Source: Myxococcus stipitatus (GTDB lineage Bacteria > Myxococcota > Myxococcia > Myxococcales > Myxococcaceae). Taken from it: a stretch of 64,000 nucleotides of DNA. Under the pieces are notes generated by a model. That model was given only the letters and a program-made list of their open reading frames with translations. It had not been told where the DNA came from and did no database searches. The stretch spans positions 1,178,001 to 1,242,000 of the forward strand of contig NZ_CP102770.1 of NCBI RefSeq assembly GCF_038561935.1, in the 5' to 3' direction. Every line of letters starts with the position of its first letter. Position 1 is the first letter of the stretch. Of the stretch, positions 8,368-18,296 are shown piece by piece. The position numbers and the translations under genes were made by a program.

Positions 8368-9834
8368 CTAGGTGCCGCCGTCGGCGGCGGGCGCGGCCAG
8401 GGGCTCGGGGGGACGGGCGAGTCCCCGCCCCAGCCGCTCGAGCAGGTGGTCGGCCAGGGCGCGGGCCTGGACGCGAATCTCCGGCACGGCGGTGGTCTCC
8501 CACAGCTCTCCACGGCGCAAGGGCCCCAGGGTGAAGAGGCGGCCCCGGGCGTCTCCGCGCGCGTTCAGCAGGGCGCCGGGGCCTTGGGTCGCCAGGCCCA
8601 GGCCCAGCGCGTCCGGGAGCGCGGTGCCCGCGTCGGTCAGCTCGCGCAGCAGCGGGTGGCCGTGCCGGACGCCCAGCCCCTCCGGGCCGGTGCAGTTCAC
8701 CACGTGCTGCACCTGGAGGTGCTCCTCGCGGCGCTGGCCTCGGGGGGCCAGGCGCACGCTCACCTGGCCTGCGTCGTCCAGCGAGAAGCCGCGGACCCGG
8801 GCGGCGTGCAGGCGCAGCCGGCCGCTGGCCCTCAGCCGCTCCACCTGGTCTCCCACGGCGGGGGCCATGCGGTGGCGGTGCACGTCCCAATAGGTGCGCA
8901 GGTGGCGCAGGAAGCGCCGCTGCTCGTCCACGGGGAGCCGCCGCCACAGGGGCACCGTCACCGGCCGCAGCGCGTCCACCACCGCGCGCCAGTTGGCGCC
9001 TGTCCGCTCCGCGCGGGCCACCTCTTCCCGCAGGAGGTGCAGGACGGCGCGCGCCTGGAGGGGACGGGAGGCGGTGGGGCGCAGGGCGCGCAGCACGGCC
9101 CGGATGGGCGGCGACACGTAGGTGCCGGAGCGCGCATGCCGGTGCGGGAGCAGGCCATGTCGCGACAGCGCGTGCACCGTCCCGCGATGGCCCCGCGCCT
9201 CCAGCGACAGCACGGTGTCCACCATGGTGAGGCCCGTGCCCACCAAGAGCACCGTGTCGCGCGTCCCCACGCCGCTCAGGGCCCCCTCGGCCCAGGGCGA
9301 GCGGTGATAGCGCCCGCTCGTGTACAGCCCGCCGTCCTCGACGCGCAGGTTCGCGGGGGGCGCGTTGCCCAGCGCCAGCACCACCGTGCGCGCCACCACC
9401 GCGCCGTCGCGTGTCGACAGCGTCACCCGGTTCGCGTGCTCGCGGAGCGAGTGGACCTCCGAGGTCATCACCTCGAAGTGGACCCCCGGGGTCGACCAGG
9501 CGATGGCCTCCTTCAGCACCTCCTCCAGATACTGGCCGTAGTGCAGCCGGGGGACGAAGTCGCCGGCCGCCGTGCCGGGCTCGGTCCGCCGCAGCCAGCG
9601 CAGGAAGTGCTCGGGGTCATCGCCGAAGGCCCCCATCCGCGCGGCGGGGACGTTCAGCAGATGACATTCAGTGCGCGTCGAGTAGGCGAGCCCCTGGCCC
9701 ACCTGCTCGTCGCGCTCCAGGAGGAGAATCCGCAGCGGCACATGCGCCTGCCTCAAGAGGTGGATGGCCAGGAGCGTCCCGCTGGCACCACCTCCCACGA
9801 TGGCCACATCCCATGGGCTCTCGTGTGCTCGCAC
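8368..9834 (-). CDS. FAD/NAD(P)-binding protein (COG4529-like)
   Basis: A 488-residue flavoprotein-like enzyme. The N-terminal Rossmann motif VAIVGGGASGTLLAIHLL (residues 9-27) is followed by an acidic strand end (LLERDEQ). The signatures LAYSTRTECHLLNVPAARMGAF and VGTGLTMVDTVLSL (second nucleotide motif) are those of the FAD-NAD(P)-binding family (PF13454/COG4529). Members are found beside sulfur-metabolism genes, and their reaction is generally unproven. It is divergent from the cysteine dioxygenase gene across 143 bases. This pairing suggests a role in thiol or sulfinate metabolism, for example oxidising or reducing a product of the dioxygenase, but that is inference from context. The 100 bases upstream of the next leftward gene hold nothing notable. 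Confidence 0.75.
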   Translation of the reverse strand: MRAHESPWDVAIVGGGASGTLLAIHLLRQAHVPLRILLLERDEQVGQGLAYSTRTECHLLNVPAARMGAFGDDPEHFLRWLRRTEPGTAAGDFVPRLHYGQYLEEVLKEAIAWSTPGVHFEVMTSEVHSLREHANRVTLSTRDGAVVARTVVLALGNAPPANLRVEDGGLYTSGRYHRSPWAEGALSGVGTRDTVLLVGTGLTMVDTVLSLEARGHRGTVHALSRHGLLPHRHARSGTYVSPPIRAVLRALRPTASRPLQARAVLHLLREEVARAERTGANWRAVVDALRPVTVPLWRRLPVDEQRRFLRHLRTYWDVHRHRMAPAVGDQVERLRASGRLRLHAARVRGFSLDDAGQVSVRLAPRGQRREEHLQVQHVVNCTGPEGLGVRHGHPLLRELTDAGTALPDALGLGLATQGPGALLNARGDARGRLFTLGPLRRGELWETTAVPEIRVQARALADHLLERLGRGLARPPEPLAAPAADGGT

Positions 9835-9922
9835 GCCGCAATCCTAAGTCCGCCCCCGCGCCGCGGCATCCGGGCATGCGCGCGAATCTTTGAAAGCGGG
9901 ATGAAGAATTCCGAACGCCAAC

Positions 9923-9942
9923 CCCTGGCCGCGGTGCCAGGG
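9923..9942. promoter_or_regulatory. 20-base inverted repeat in the divergent promoter region
   Basis: CCCTGGC and GCCAGGG form perfect 7-base arms around six bases, midway between the divergent FAD-protein and cysteine dioxygenase genes (36 bases before the dioxygenase ATG). It could be an operator shared by both genes; no regulator gene is adjacent. Confidence 0.4.
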
Positions 9943-9977
9943 CGTGTCCACACTCCCACGCACACTCCGGAGGACGC

Positions 9978-10556
9978 ATGCGAGAGCACGCCACGGAAGC
10001 AGGGGACATCGAGGTTCCTGATACGCGGAGCCTGCTCGGTTGGGAGCTCCCCGAGGACGAAGCCGCGGCGCCTTCCTTGGCCTGGCTGGTGGCCCGGCTT
10101 CGCGACAGCCGGCCTGACTGGAGGCTGCTGGAGTCGCTGACCCGCTTCGATGACGCCCGCTATGCCCGCCGCACGCTGGCGAGGACTCGCGCGTGTGAGC
10201 TGCTGCTCGTGTGCTGGTTGCCGGGGCAGGGCTCGCCGCTGCATGACCACGGAGGCTCGTGGGGCGCGTCGTTGCTCCTCCAAGGCGAGCTGCGTGAGAC
10301 GCGCTTCGCGTGGGCGGGGGACCGGCTGCGCGTGGACGCGAAGCGGCGCGCGGGCGAGGGGGACTTGATGCGCGAGGAGCCCCAGACCATCCACCGCGTC
10401 CTCAACGACTCGCGGCACCGGGCCGTGTCGCTGCACGCCTACGCGCCGCCGATGGAGGGCATGACGTCCTACGACGACGTGTGGGCGGAGTCCGTCAGAC
10501 GACGGCGTCCAGCTGTCGCGGGGGCAGGGCGAAGGCGCCGGCCACGGGCAGGGTGA
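9978..10556 (+). CDS. Cysteine dioxygenase family protein
   Basis: Cupin-fold iron enzyme (192 residues) that adds O2 to a thiol such as cysteine to give a sulfinate. The metal triad is visible: His89 and His91 in GSPLHDHGGSWG and His139 in TIHRVLND. The first cupin motif lacks the Cys-Tyr crosslink context of mammalian enzymes, as in other bacterial type-I-like proteins, so the substrate could be cysteine or 3-mercaptopropionate. ATG 9978 has GGAGGA upstream. The last 60 bases (Arg-rich tail RRRRPAVAGAGRRRRPRAG) overlap, on the opposite strand, the end of the histidine kinase at 10495. The tail looks like antisense read-through of kinase codons, so the functional protein probably ends near residue 174. 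Confidence 0.82.
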   Translation: MREHATEAGDIEVPDTRSLLGWELPEDEAAAPSLAWLVARLRDSRPDWRLLESLTRFDDARYARRTLARTRACELLLVCWLPGQGSPLHDHGGSWGASLLLQGELRETRFAWAGDRLRVDAKRRAGEGDLMREEPQTIHRVLNDSRHRAVSLHAYAPPMEGMTSYDDVWAESVRRRRPAVAGAGRRRRPRAG

Positions 10557-11496
10557 CGCGGAAGGTGCTGCCCTGGCCGGGGGCGCTCTCCACCGTCAGC
10601 GTGCCACCCAGGGACGTGACGATGCCGTGGCACACGGCGAGGCCCAGGCCCGTGCCCACGCCCAGCGGCTTGGTGGTGAAGAACGGGTCGAAGATGCGCT
10701 CGCGGTGCTCGGGGGAGATGCCGCAGCCGGTGTCGCGCACCTCCACCGCGACGACGCGGCCGGGCATGGCCTCGCTCGCGACGACGCGCACCTCGTTGAC
10801 CTCCACCTGGCCGGGGACGATGGCCTGTGCCGCGTTGAGCAGCAGGTTGAGGAACACCTGTCCCAGCCGCGCGCCGTTGCCTTGCACCGGAGGCACGCCG
10901 TCGCACTCCACGACGAGGCGCGCGCGGTGCCGCAGCTCGTGCATGGCCATCTTCGCCGCCGTGCGCACCACCGAGCCCACGTCCGACGGTCCACTGCCCA
11001 CGTCCTCGGAGCGGGAGAGCGTCTGGAGGTCCCGGACGATGAGGCGGATGCGCTCGGCGCCGTCGCGCGTCTCCGCCAGCGCCTCGAGCACCTCCTGGCG
11101 CTCCTGCTCGGCCAGCTCCTCCTTCTGCTGGAGCTCCTGGTGGATGTACTCCAGGTTGCTGAGGATGAAGGCCAGGGGGTTGTTGATTTCGTGACCGACG
11201 CCCGCGGCGATGCGGCCCAGGGCGATGAGCCGGTCCGCGAAGAGCAGCTGTGCCTGGGTGGCGTGCAGCTGCTCCAGGCTGCGGGACAGCTTCGCGTTGG
11301 CGGCCTCGAGCTCCGCGGTGCGCTCGCGGACCGTCTCCTCCAGCCGCCGTCCGGCCTCCGCGGCCTCGCGCGAGAAGTCGGCGCTGGCGCTGGACGTGCC
11401 GTGGGTGCGGCCCTGGCGGGCGTGGAACGCACGCCGCAGCGTGCCGCGCCTCTGGGCCACCGCCGACATCAACAGCACCCTGGCTCGTAGCGTCAT
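10495..11496 (-). CDS. Soluble histidine kinase with coiled-coil N-terminus
   Basis: A 333-residue kinase. There is no recognisable sensor domain: an N-terminal basic segment leads into a coiled coil (EAGRRLEETVRERTAELEAA) directly joined to the phosphoacceptor helix. H-box GVGHEINNPLAFILSN gives phospho-His102, and the ATPase has FLNLLLNAAQAI, DTGCGISPEHR and GVGTGLGLAVCHGI. The HEINNPLA type is that of NtrB/ZraS-like kinases, which often partner sigma-54 activators or work with external sensors. GTG at 11499 and ATG at 11496 are adjacent; the ATG is used. The gene is convergent with, and overlaps, the cysteine dioxygenase gene by about 60 bases. No cognate receiver is adjacent. The 270 bases upstream (11497-11766) contain no gene that I can support. 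Confidence 0.82.
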   Translation of the reverse strand: MTLRARVLLMSAVAQRRGTLRRAFHARQGRTHGTSSASADFSREAAEAGRRLEETVRERTAELEAANAKLSRSLEQLHATQAQLLFADRLIALGRIAAGVGHEINNPLAFILSNLEYIHQELQQKEELAEQERQEVLEALAETRDGAERIRLIVRDLQTLSRSEDVGSGPSDVGSVVRTAAKMAMHELRHRARLVVECDGVPPVQGNGARLGQVFLNLLLNAAQAIVPGQVEVNEVRVVASEAMPGRVVAVEVRDTGCGISPEHRERIFDPFFTTKPLGVGTGLGLAVCHGIVTSLGGTLTVESAPGQGSTFRVTLPVAGAFALPPRQLDAVV

Positions 11497-11766
11497 CACG
11501 TCGCAGTCCCGGCGTCAGGTGTCCATCCCGGGAGCATCGCGGGGGGCCGGGCGGATGTGTTGGCAGTCAACACCGGCGCGCCGTGTCGAGCAAGGAGCCG
11601 ATGTCGGCCCGCGCCCCGCGTCGCGCCCGTCCAGGTGGGTAGTCGACGGGAGACCGCCCCGGATGGCGCTGGCACCGTCGGAGACTGGAAGTTTCCACTC
11701 CCCTGGCGCGGGACCGCCAGCGCACCGGGGAGCACGCCGCGCCGGCGTGTCGACGACTGGAATGTT

Positions 11767-12975
11767 TCAGGGCACTGGCCCTGGGCGCGCGTCCGGCTCC
11801 TCCCCGTGCGCGCGGCTGCTCAGCGACGTCGCGAGGACGGCGGGGTGCCAGCGCCGCGCCCACCAGGCGCCGCCCATCAGGCACGCCCCCACGCCCAGCG
11901 CGAGCAGGGTGCGCGGAAGCTCCCGGCGGTGCGCGCGCCGCGACACGGGCCGGGCATGCACGACGAGCCGAGGCGTCTCCACCGGCTCCGCCGCCCCCGG
12001 GTATGCGGGCAGGCCGCCCGTCTGGGTCGTGCGTCGGCCGCGCGACGCCGTCCCAGGGCCTTGGAGGTCGGCGGGCAGCTCGGCGGCATTCGGAAACAGC
12101 GGCACATCCCAGGCCGCCTCGGCGCCGGTCAGCGCCAGCTCCAGCGCCACGCGGCACGTGCTCGCGGTGCCCCGCCGCCAGGGCTCCTTCGACAGCAGTC
12201 GCAAGCACAGCTCGCTGAGCACCCACGGCACGCGCCGGTTGATGGCGCCGGGTGTGACGGGCGGATGGTGGATGACGGCCAGCTCGCCCTCGGGGGTCTC
12301 CACGTTCTCGAAGGGGTGGCGCGCGGTCAGCATCCAGTAGAGGACGACGCCCAGCGCATACAGGTCATCCGCGGCGGTGGGCGGGTAGACGCCCTCGCGT
12401 CCCTCGCGCCGGAACCTCAGCGCCTCCGGGCTGCGGTATCGCGGCGTGCCGGGCGGCAGCACCCCGCGCGGAGGCCGCGGTGCTCCCGAGGACTCGCCCA
12501 CGCCGAAGTCCATCAGCACCGGCGTGCCGTCCTCCTCGCGCACCAGGACGTTGGCTTCCTTGATGTCGCGGTGGAGCACGTCGGAGGCGTGCGCCGCTTC
12601 CAGTCCTCGCGCCATCCCCAGCGCCAGCTCCGCCACGCGGCGCGCGCCGGGGTTCTCCTCCTCCACCCACTGCGCCAGGGGGCGCCCGCGCACGTACTCC
12701 ATGGCCAGGTAGAGCCACTCGGGCGCCTCGGGAGGGAAGAGCCCTCCCGCGCGAAAGCCCACCACGTTGTGATGAGCCAGCCGCGTCAGCGTGTCCACCT
12801 CGCGCACGGCGCGCTCGCCCAGGTGCTCCAGGGACTGGAGCTTGAGCGCCACGGACTGCCCGTCACGCGAGGCGCGATACACCACGCCGCAGCCTCCAGC
12901 GCCCAGCAGGCCCTCCACCGTGTAGCCGGCGATGTCCGTGCCTTCGGGGGCATCCAGGACGAGAAGACCGTTCAT
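11767..12975 (-). CDS. Membrane-anchored Ser/Thr protein kinase
   Basis: Eukaryotic-type kinase of 402 residues. The P-loop LLGAGGCGVVYRA, Lys in VALKLQSL, catalytic loop VLHRDIKEANVLV, DFG motif in LMDFGVGES and APE-equivalent YRSPEAL are all present, so it should be active. After the kinase domain (about 15-270) comes a linker, one membrane segment (TLLALGVGACLMGGAWWA, about 362-380) and a short extracellular tail. The tail is too small to be a sensor, so activation probably depends on partners. I start at the ATG at 12975, preceded by GGAGAGGTGG; the longer frame (to 13020) lacks a ribosome site. It lies next to the NGL-repeat lipoprotein and another Ser/Thr kinase, all on the same strand. 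Confidence 0.85.
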   Translation of the reverse strand: MNGLLVLDAPEGTDIAGYTVEGLLGAGGCGVVYRASRDGQSVALKLQSLEHLGERAVREVDTLTRLAHHNVVGFRAGGLFPPEAPEWLYLAMEYVRGRPLAQWVEEENPGARRVAELALGMARGLEAAHASDVLHRDIKEANVLVREEDGTPVLMDFGVGESSGAPRPPRGVLPPGTPRYRSPEALRFRREGREGVYPPTAADDLYALGVVLYWMLTARHPFENVETPEGELAVIHHPPVTPGAINRRVPWVLSELCLRLLSKEPWRRGTASTCRVALELALTGAEAAWDVPLFPNAAELPADLQGPGTASRGRRTTQTGGLPAYPGAAEPVETPRLVVHARPVSRRAHRRELPRTLLALGVGACLMGGAWWARRWHPAVLATSLSSRAHGEEPDARPGPVP

Positions 12976-13112
12976 GCCACCTCTCCATGTCCGGCCCAAC
13001 CTCGGGAATGGGGAGACCATAACACGACCTCAGAGGCTGTCTTCTCCTATGAGGGCGCTGTCCGTGGAGGACAGTCTGGTGCGGGCATGGCGCGACGTGG
13101 AGTCCGTTGCCC

Positions 13113-14096
13113 TCAAGGGCAGGTGCCACAGTCCGACTGACAACTCGAGGCGCTGGTGCCGGTTCCACAATGTTCAGTGAACTGACAGATGCCATCCCCG
13201 CACTGGTAGATATCCTGCGGGCGAAGGCGCGCCGTCAGGGGGTGGAAGGCGCGGCCCGCGTGCGTGCAGGTGGCGTAGTACGGCAGCGCCGCGCCGCCGC
13301 TGCCGACCGCGCGCTGGCAGAGCGACGCGCACATCCCCAGGTGCGTGAGCGGCGGGCAGGACTGCGTGGGGCCCGAGGCCAGGCCACACGTCCGTGACGT
13401 GCTCCGGTCCGCCGGGAGGTAGGGCTGGTCATTGGCCGCGAACACGCCCGTGCCGTCGAAGAGGTTGCCGAAGAAGCAGGACTCCGGCTCGCTGAACGTC
13501 GCCAGCTCCTCCTGCGTATAGGGGATGGGCGGGGTGCCGCTCGCCGCGCTGTTGCCCAGCACGGAGATGGCCACGTGGATTCCATACTTGTTCGCGTGCG
13601 CCGCCAGGCACGCGGAGATGACCTCCTGCTCCACCGTTGTCGCCGCGGAGCCGGCGGCCCAGTCCGGCGCCAGCCCCAGCGCGCCATTCCAGGTGTGCAG
13701 CGTCCCCGTGAGCGGATTGGTGAATTGTCTCACCTGCCCGGACGGCACCGCGCACTTCACCACGTACTCCATCACCGAGTCCGCCGTGGCCGGGTCCTGG
13801 TTGAACCAGGTCGCGAAGCCATTTGTCGACAATCCATTCGTCGACAGACCGTTGGTTGACAAGCCATTGGTTGATAAGCCATTGGTCGACAAGCCGTTGG
13901 TGGAGAGTCCATTGCTGGAGAGCTCTCCGCGCCGGGCCCGCGCGACGTCCGTGTCCACCGTCTCGATTGCGACACCACAGGCCCCTGTCCCGATTCCCAG
14001 CACCAGCAGCCCGAGGAGCCCCGCCGCATACCCCATGATGCGGCTCGGATTGGTGGTGACGTGACAACGCGACTGCGAGGCGGATGTGTGGTCCAT
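13113..14096 (-). CDS. NGL-repeat lipoprotein with C-terminal Cys-rich module
   Basis: Exported 327-residue protein of unknown function. The signal peptide (IMGYAAGLLGLLVLGIGTGAC) ends in a lipobox-like GTGAC. The mature N-terminus is a run of seven pentapeptides, one LSSNG and six LSTNG, ending in FATWF. Tandem NGL-type repeats of this sort are a recurring, unexplained feature of myxobacterial surface proteins. The middle (about 90-290) contains a pattern of Cys and the sequence SCFFGNLFDGTGVF. The C-terminus carries a CGDGICQFTEHC...CQSDCGTCP module common in large Myxococcota surface proteins. The ATG at 14096 has GGGGGAAAG upstream. Three palindromes lie in its 232-base upstream region, and it is sandwiched between two Ser/Thr kinase genes on the same strand, suggesting co-regulation or a substrate relationship. 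Confidence 0.7.
   Translation of the reverse strand: MDHTSASQSRCHVTTNPSRIMGYAAGLLGLLVLGIGTGACGVAIETVDTDVARARRGELSSNGLSTNGLSTNGLSTNGLSTNGLSTNGLSTNGFATWFNQDPATADSVMEYVVKCAVPSGQVRQFTNPLTGTLHTWNGALGLAPDWAAGSAATTVEQEVISACLAAHANKYGIHVAISVLGNSAASGTPPIPYTQEELATFSEPESCFFGNLFDGTGVFAANDQPYLPADRSTSRTCGLASGPTQSCPPLTHLGMCASLCQRAVGSGGAALPYYATCTHAGRAFHPLTARLRPQDIYQCGDGICQFTEHCGTGTSASSCQSDCGTCP
13818..13922 (-). repeat. Seven tandem 15-bp coding repeats (L-S-T/S-N-G)
   Basis: Seven in-frame 15-base units encode LSSNG once and LSTNG six times. Units differ at synonymous positions (for example AATGGC, AATGGA, AACGGT, AACGGC for Asn-Gly), so the repeat is kept at protein level and is not a very recent expansion. 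The period makes copy-number change by slippage possible without a frameshift. Confidence 0.9.
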
Positions 14097-14115
14097 TCTT
14101 TCCCCCATGTGTGAC

Positions 14116-14133
14116 GGTCAGCCGTGGCTGACC
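14116..14133. promoter_or_regulatory. Perfect palindrome in the leader of the NGL lipoprotein
   Basis: GGTCAGCC and GGCTGACC are perfect 8-base arms separated by GT, about 20 bases upstream of the lipoprotein ATG. Symmetry and length fit a dimeric repressor site; an mRNA hairpin shielding the ribosome site is the alternative. Confidence 0.5.
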
Positions 14134-14149
14134 ACCTTGCCGCCCAGCC

Positions 14150-14181
14150 ATTCCAAGTTTCTCAAGCACTGCTGTTGGAAT
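14150..14181. promoter_or_regulatory. Inverted repeat ATTCCAA-N18-TTGGAAT
   Basis: Perfect 7-base arms 18 bases apart in the upstream region of the NGL lipoprotein gene. The spacing is close to two helical turns between half-site centres. It is the second of three inverted repeats here. Confidence 0.4.
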
Positions 14182-14225
14182 TTGCGGGTACGGCAAGATT
14201 TGGGGGCGAGTCGCGTATGTGAATT

Positions 14226-14252
14226 CCGATGGGTAAAAATTTTCCCAATCGG
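14226..14252. promoter_or_regulatory. 27-base near-palindrome with AT-rich centre
   Basis: Left arm CCGATGGGTAAAA and right arm TTTTCCCAATCGG match at 11 of 13 positions around one base. It lies between the end of the Ser/Thr kinase gene (14329) and the NGL lipoprotein gene. An AT-rich centre inside GC-rich DNA suggests an operator. It might also act as a terminator for the kinase transcript, though no T-run follows. Confidence 0.45.
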
Positions 14253-14328
14253 GTCGGTTCAAAGACAGTCGATGCGTGCAGTCCATGACCCAGGGGATGG
14301 GGCGTGGATTGAAATCAACGGAAGGGTG

Positions 14329-15753
<1,425 letters not shown>

Positions 15754-16034
15754 GCGGGGTTGAGCCTAGCACCCGCGCGGCAGACGTGCTGCATGCCCCG
15801 GGCCCGAAGTGTCCGCCGCGTCGCGCCAATGTGGAGCGGGCGTTCACCATTCGTCACCTCCGCCGGGGGACGGCGGGGCAGATGTTGCCTGGCGTATGCT
15901 GGGGCGTCCCATCACCCCAGGTGGTTGGACGCGGTGGCCCGGGGCTGTTGGATTCTCGGGATGTGACACCACGCGTGCATGCCGGGGGAGGTCGGGCGGA
16001 CGGACGCGGCGCGGAGGTGCCGGGGGGCTGTGTG

Positions 16035-18296
16035 ATGACGACCTTGGATGACCTCACGACCTGCGCCGGACTGGCGCTGGCTCCACCTTCCTCGACGGGC
16101 GCCTGTCTCATCCTCATCAGCACGACGACGCCGGCCGCCATCGGCCGGGCGTTCCGGCTGGAGCCGGGGGAGCACATCATCGGCCGGGGCTCGGATGCCA
16201 CCGTCCGCATCGACGACCACGGGGTGTCGCGCAAGCATGCCCGCATCGTCCGCGCGCCGGATGGGGGCTGCCATGTCACGGACCTGGAATCCACCAACGG
16301 CACGCTGCTCAACGGCACGCCCATCGCCACGGCGGAGCTCCAGGAGGGGGACCGCCTCCAGATTGGCACCGTCACCGTGTTCCGCTTCTCCAAGCGCGAG
16401 GTGCTGGAGCAGCGCGAGGAGCAGCTGCGCCAGGCGCTGTCCGCCGCGCGCGTGGGCATCTGGGATTGGAATGCGCAGAGCGGCCGGGTGACGTGGAGCG
16501 AACAGGTGGACCGGCTCCTGGGGTTGCCCGTGGGCAAGCTGTCCGGCCGCGCCATGGAGTTGGAGGAGGTCGTGCACCCGGGAGACCTGCCGCGTGTGCG
16601 CGAGGCGCTCTCCATCGCCCTGGAGAAGAAGACGCAGGTGGATGTGGACTATCGGATTGAGCCGCCGGGCAGCGGCTGGCGGTGGATATCCTGCAAGGGG
16701 GACGTGCTGTGTGACGCGGCGGGAGTGCCGGCGCGGGTGACGGGCACGGTGATGGACATCACCGCGCGCAAGCAGGCCGAACAGGAGCTCAACCGCCAGG
16801 CGCTCATCTTCGAGAGCATCTACGACGGCGTGGTGATTACGGACCTGGGCGGCGGCATCATCGACTGGAACGCCAGCGCGGAGCGGATGTTCGGCCGCAA
16901 CAAGTCGGAGGCCATGGGGCAGACGCTGTTCCGCGTGCTCCACCCGGACGAGCCCGACCGGATGACGGGCATGGTGCTGGCGGGCCTGGAGAAGCAGGGG
17001 CGCTGGAGCGGGGAGCTGGAGTTCAAGCGCCGCGACGGCACCACGTGCTGGTGCGAGTCGGTGGTGGTGCCGCTGCGCGACAGCGAGGGGCGCGCCATCG
17101 CCAACATCATGGTCCACCGCGACACCTCCGAGCGGAAGCAGCTCCAGGCGCACCTCGTCGTGGCGGACCGGCTGGCGTCGGTGGGCACGCTGGGCGCGGG
17201 TGTGGCGCACGAAATCAACAACCCCCTGGCCTACATGCTGGTCAACCTGCACCTCGTGCGGGAGGGCCTGGAGCGGATGGAGAGCCACGTCCCCGCGGCG
17301 GCCATCGCCTCGCTGCAGCAGCTGGTGCGCGAGACGACGGAGGGCGCCGAGCGCATCGCCACCATCGTCCGCGACCTGAAGGTCTTCGCGCGCGGCGAGC
17401 AGGAGGTGCGGCTGATGCCGGTGGACGTGCGCCGCGCGGTGGAGCTGGCGTGCAAGATGGCGGACAACGTCATCCGCCACCGCGCCCGGCTCGTGACGGA
17501 GTTCGAGCCGGTGGCGCCCGTGGAGGCCAGCGAGTCGCGGCTGTGCCAGGTGTTCCTCAACCTGCTGCTCAACGCGGCGCAGGCGATTCCGGAGGATGGC
17601 TCGCCGGAGTACGAGCATGAGATTCGCGTCATCATCCGCGCGGGGGACCGCGGGCGGGTGCTGGTGGAGGTGCGGGACACGGGCATGGGGATGACGCCCG
17701 AGGTGATGGACCGCATCTTCGACCCGTTCTTCACCACCAAGCCGGTGGGCGTGGGCACGGGGCTGGGGCTGTCCATCTGCCACGGCATCATCGAGTCCAT
17801 GGGCGGCTCCATCCACGCGGAGAGCGAGCCGGGCCGGGGCAGCACCTTCCGCGTGGTGCTGCGCGCGGCGACGCGGGAGCTGGAGGTGCTGCCGCGCCTG
17901 CAGTCGGTGGTGCAGGTGAACGCGCGGGCGCGCATCCTCGTCGTGGATGACGAGCCCAACGTGACGCTGGCGCTCCAGCGCTCGCTGGCGGCGGACCACG
18001 AGGTCGCCACGGCGAACAGCGCCCAGGCGGCGCTGCGGCTGCTCAACGAGGGCAGCCGCTTCGACCTCATCTTGTGCGACGTGATGATGCCGGGGATGAC
18101 GGGCATGGACCTGTACCACGAGCTGGGGCGCTGCGCCCCGGAGCAGGCGGGCCGCATGGTGTTCATGACGGGAGGGGCCTTCACGCCCCGCACGGTGTCC
18201 TTCCTGCGGGAGGTGCCGAACTTGAAGATATCCAAGCCGCTGGACCTCACGCAGCTGCGGGAGCTGGTGGGACGCTCGGCGGAGGCGGGTCGATGA
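16035..18296 (+). CDS. FHA-PAS-PAS hybrid histidine kinase with receiver domain
   Basis: A 753-residue cytoplasmic signalling protein. Order: FHA domain (about 35-110; GRGSDATVRIDDHGVSRKHARI and DLESTNGTLLNG, which binds phosphothreonine), first PAS with PAC-like tail (about 130-245), second PAS (about 250-365), H-box GAGVAHEINNPLAYMLVN (His392), ATPase (FLNLLLNAAQAI, DTGMGMTPEV, GVGTGLGLSICHGI), then a receiver (ILVVDDEPN, LILCDVMMPGMTGMD; Asp682). The FHA domain implies input from a Ser/Thr kinase, and one is encoded divergently just upstream, so cross-talk between the two kinase types is likely. I start at ATG 16035 rather than the longer frame at 15786, because the extra 83 residues are low-complexity. 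The stop overlaps the start of the OPT transporter gene (ATGA), implying translational coupling. Confidence 0.85.
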   Translation: MTTLDDLTTCAGLALAPPSSTGACLILISTTTPAAIGRAFRLEPGEHIIGRGSDATVRIDDHGVSRKHARIVRAPDGGCHVTDLESTNGTLLNGTPIATAELQEGDRLQIGTVTVFRFSKREVLEQREEQLRQALSAARVGIWDWNAQSGRVTWSEQVDRLLGLPVGKLSGRAMELEEVVHPGDLPRVREALSIALEKKTQVDVDYRIEPPGSGWRWISCKGDVLCDAAGVPARVTGTVMDITARKQAEQELNRQALIFESIYDGVVITDLGGGIIDWNASAERMFGRNKSEAMGQTLFRVLHPDEPDRMTGMVLAGLEKQGRWSGELEFKRRDGTTCWCESVVVPLRDSEGRAIANIMVHRDTSERKQLQAHLVVADRLASVGTLGAGVAHEINNPLAYMLVNLHLVREGLERMESHVPAAAIASLQQLVRETTEGAERIATIVRDLKVFARGEQEVRLMPVDVRRAVELACKMADNVIRHRARLVTEFEPVAPVEASESRLCQVFLNLLLNAAQAIPEDGSPEYEHEIRVIIRAGDRGRVLVEVRDTGMGMTPEVMDRIFDPFFTTKPVGVGTGLGLSICHGIIESMGGSIHAESEPGRGSTFRVVLRAATRELEVLPRLQSVVQVNARARILVVDDEPNVTLALQRSLAADHEVATANSAQAALRLLNEGSRFDLILCDVMMPGMTGMDLYHELGRCAPEQAGRMVFMTGGAFTPRTVSFLREVPNLKISKPLDLTQLRELVGRSAEAGR

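Noticed and set aside
13818-13922. Tandem 15-bp repeats considered as a CRISPR or intergenic repeat array
   Set aside because: The units have no unique spacers and are in frame with a lipoprotein gene, encoding the LSTNG repeat.
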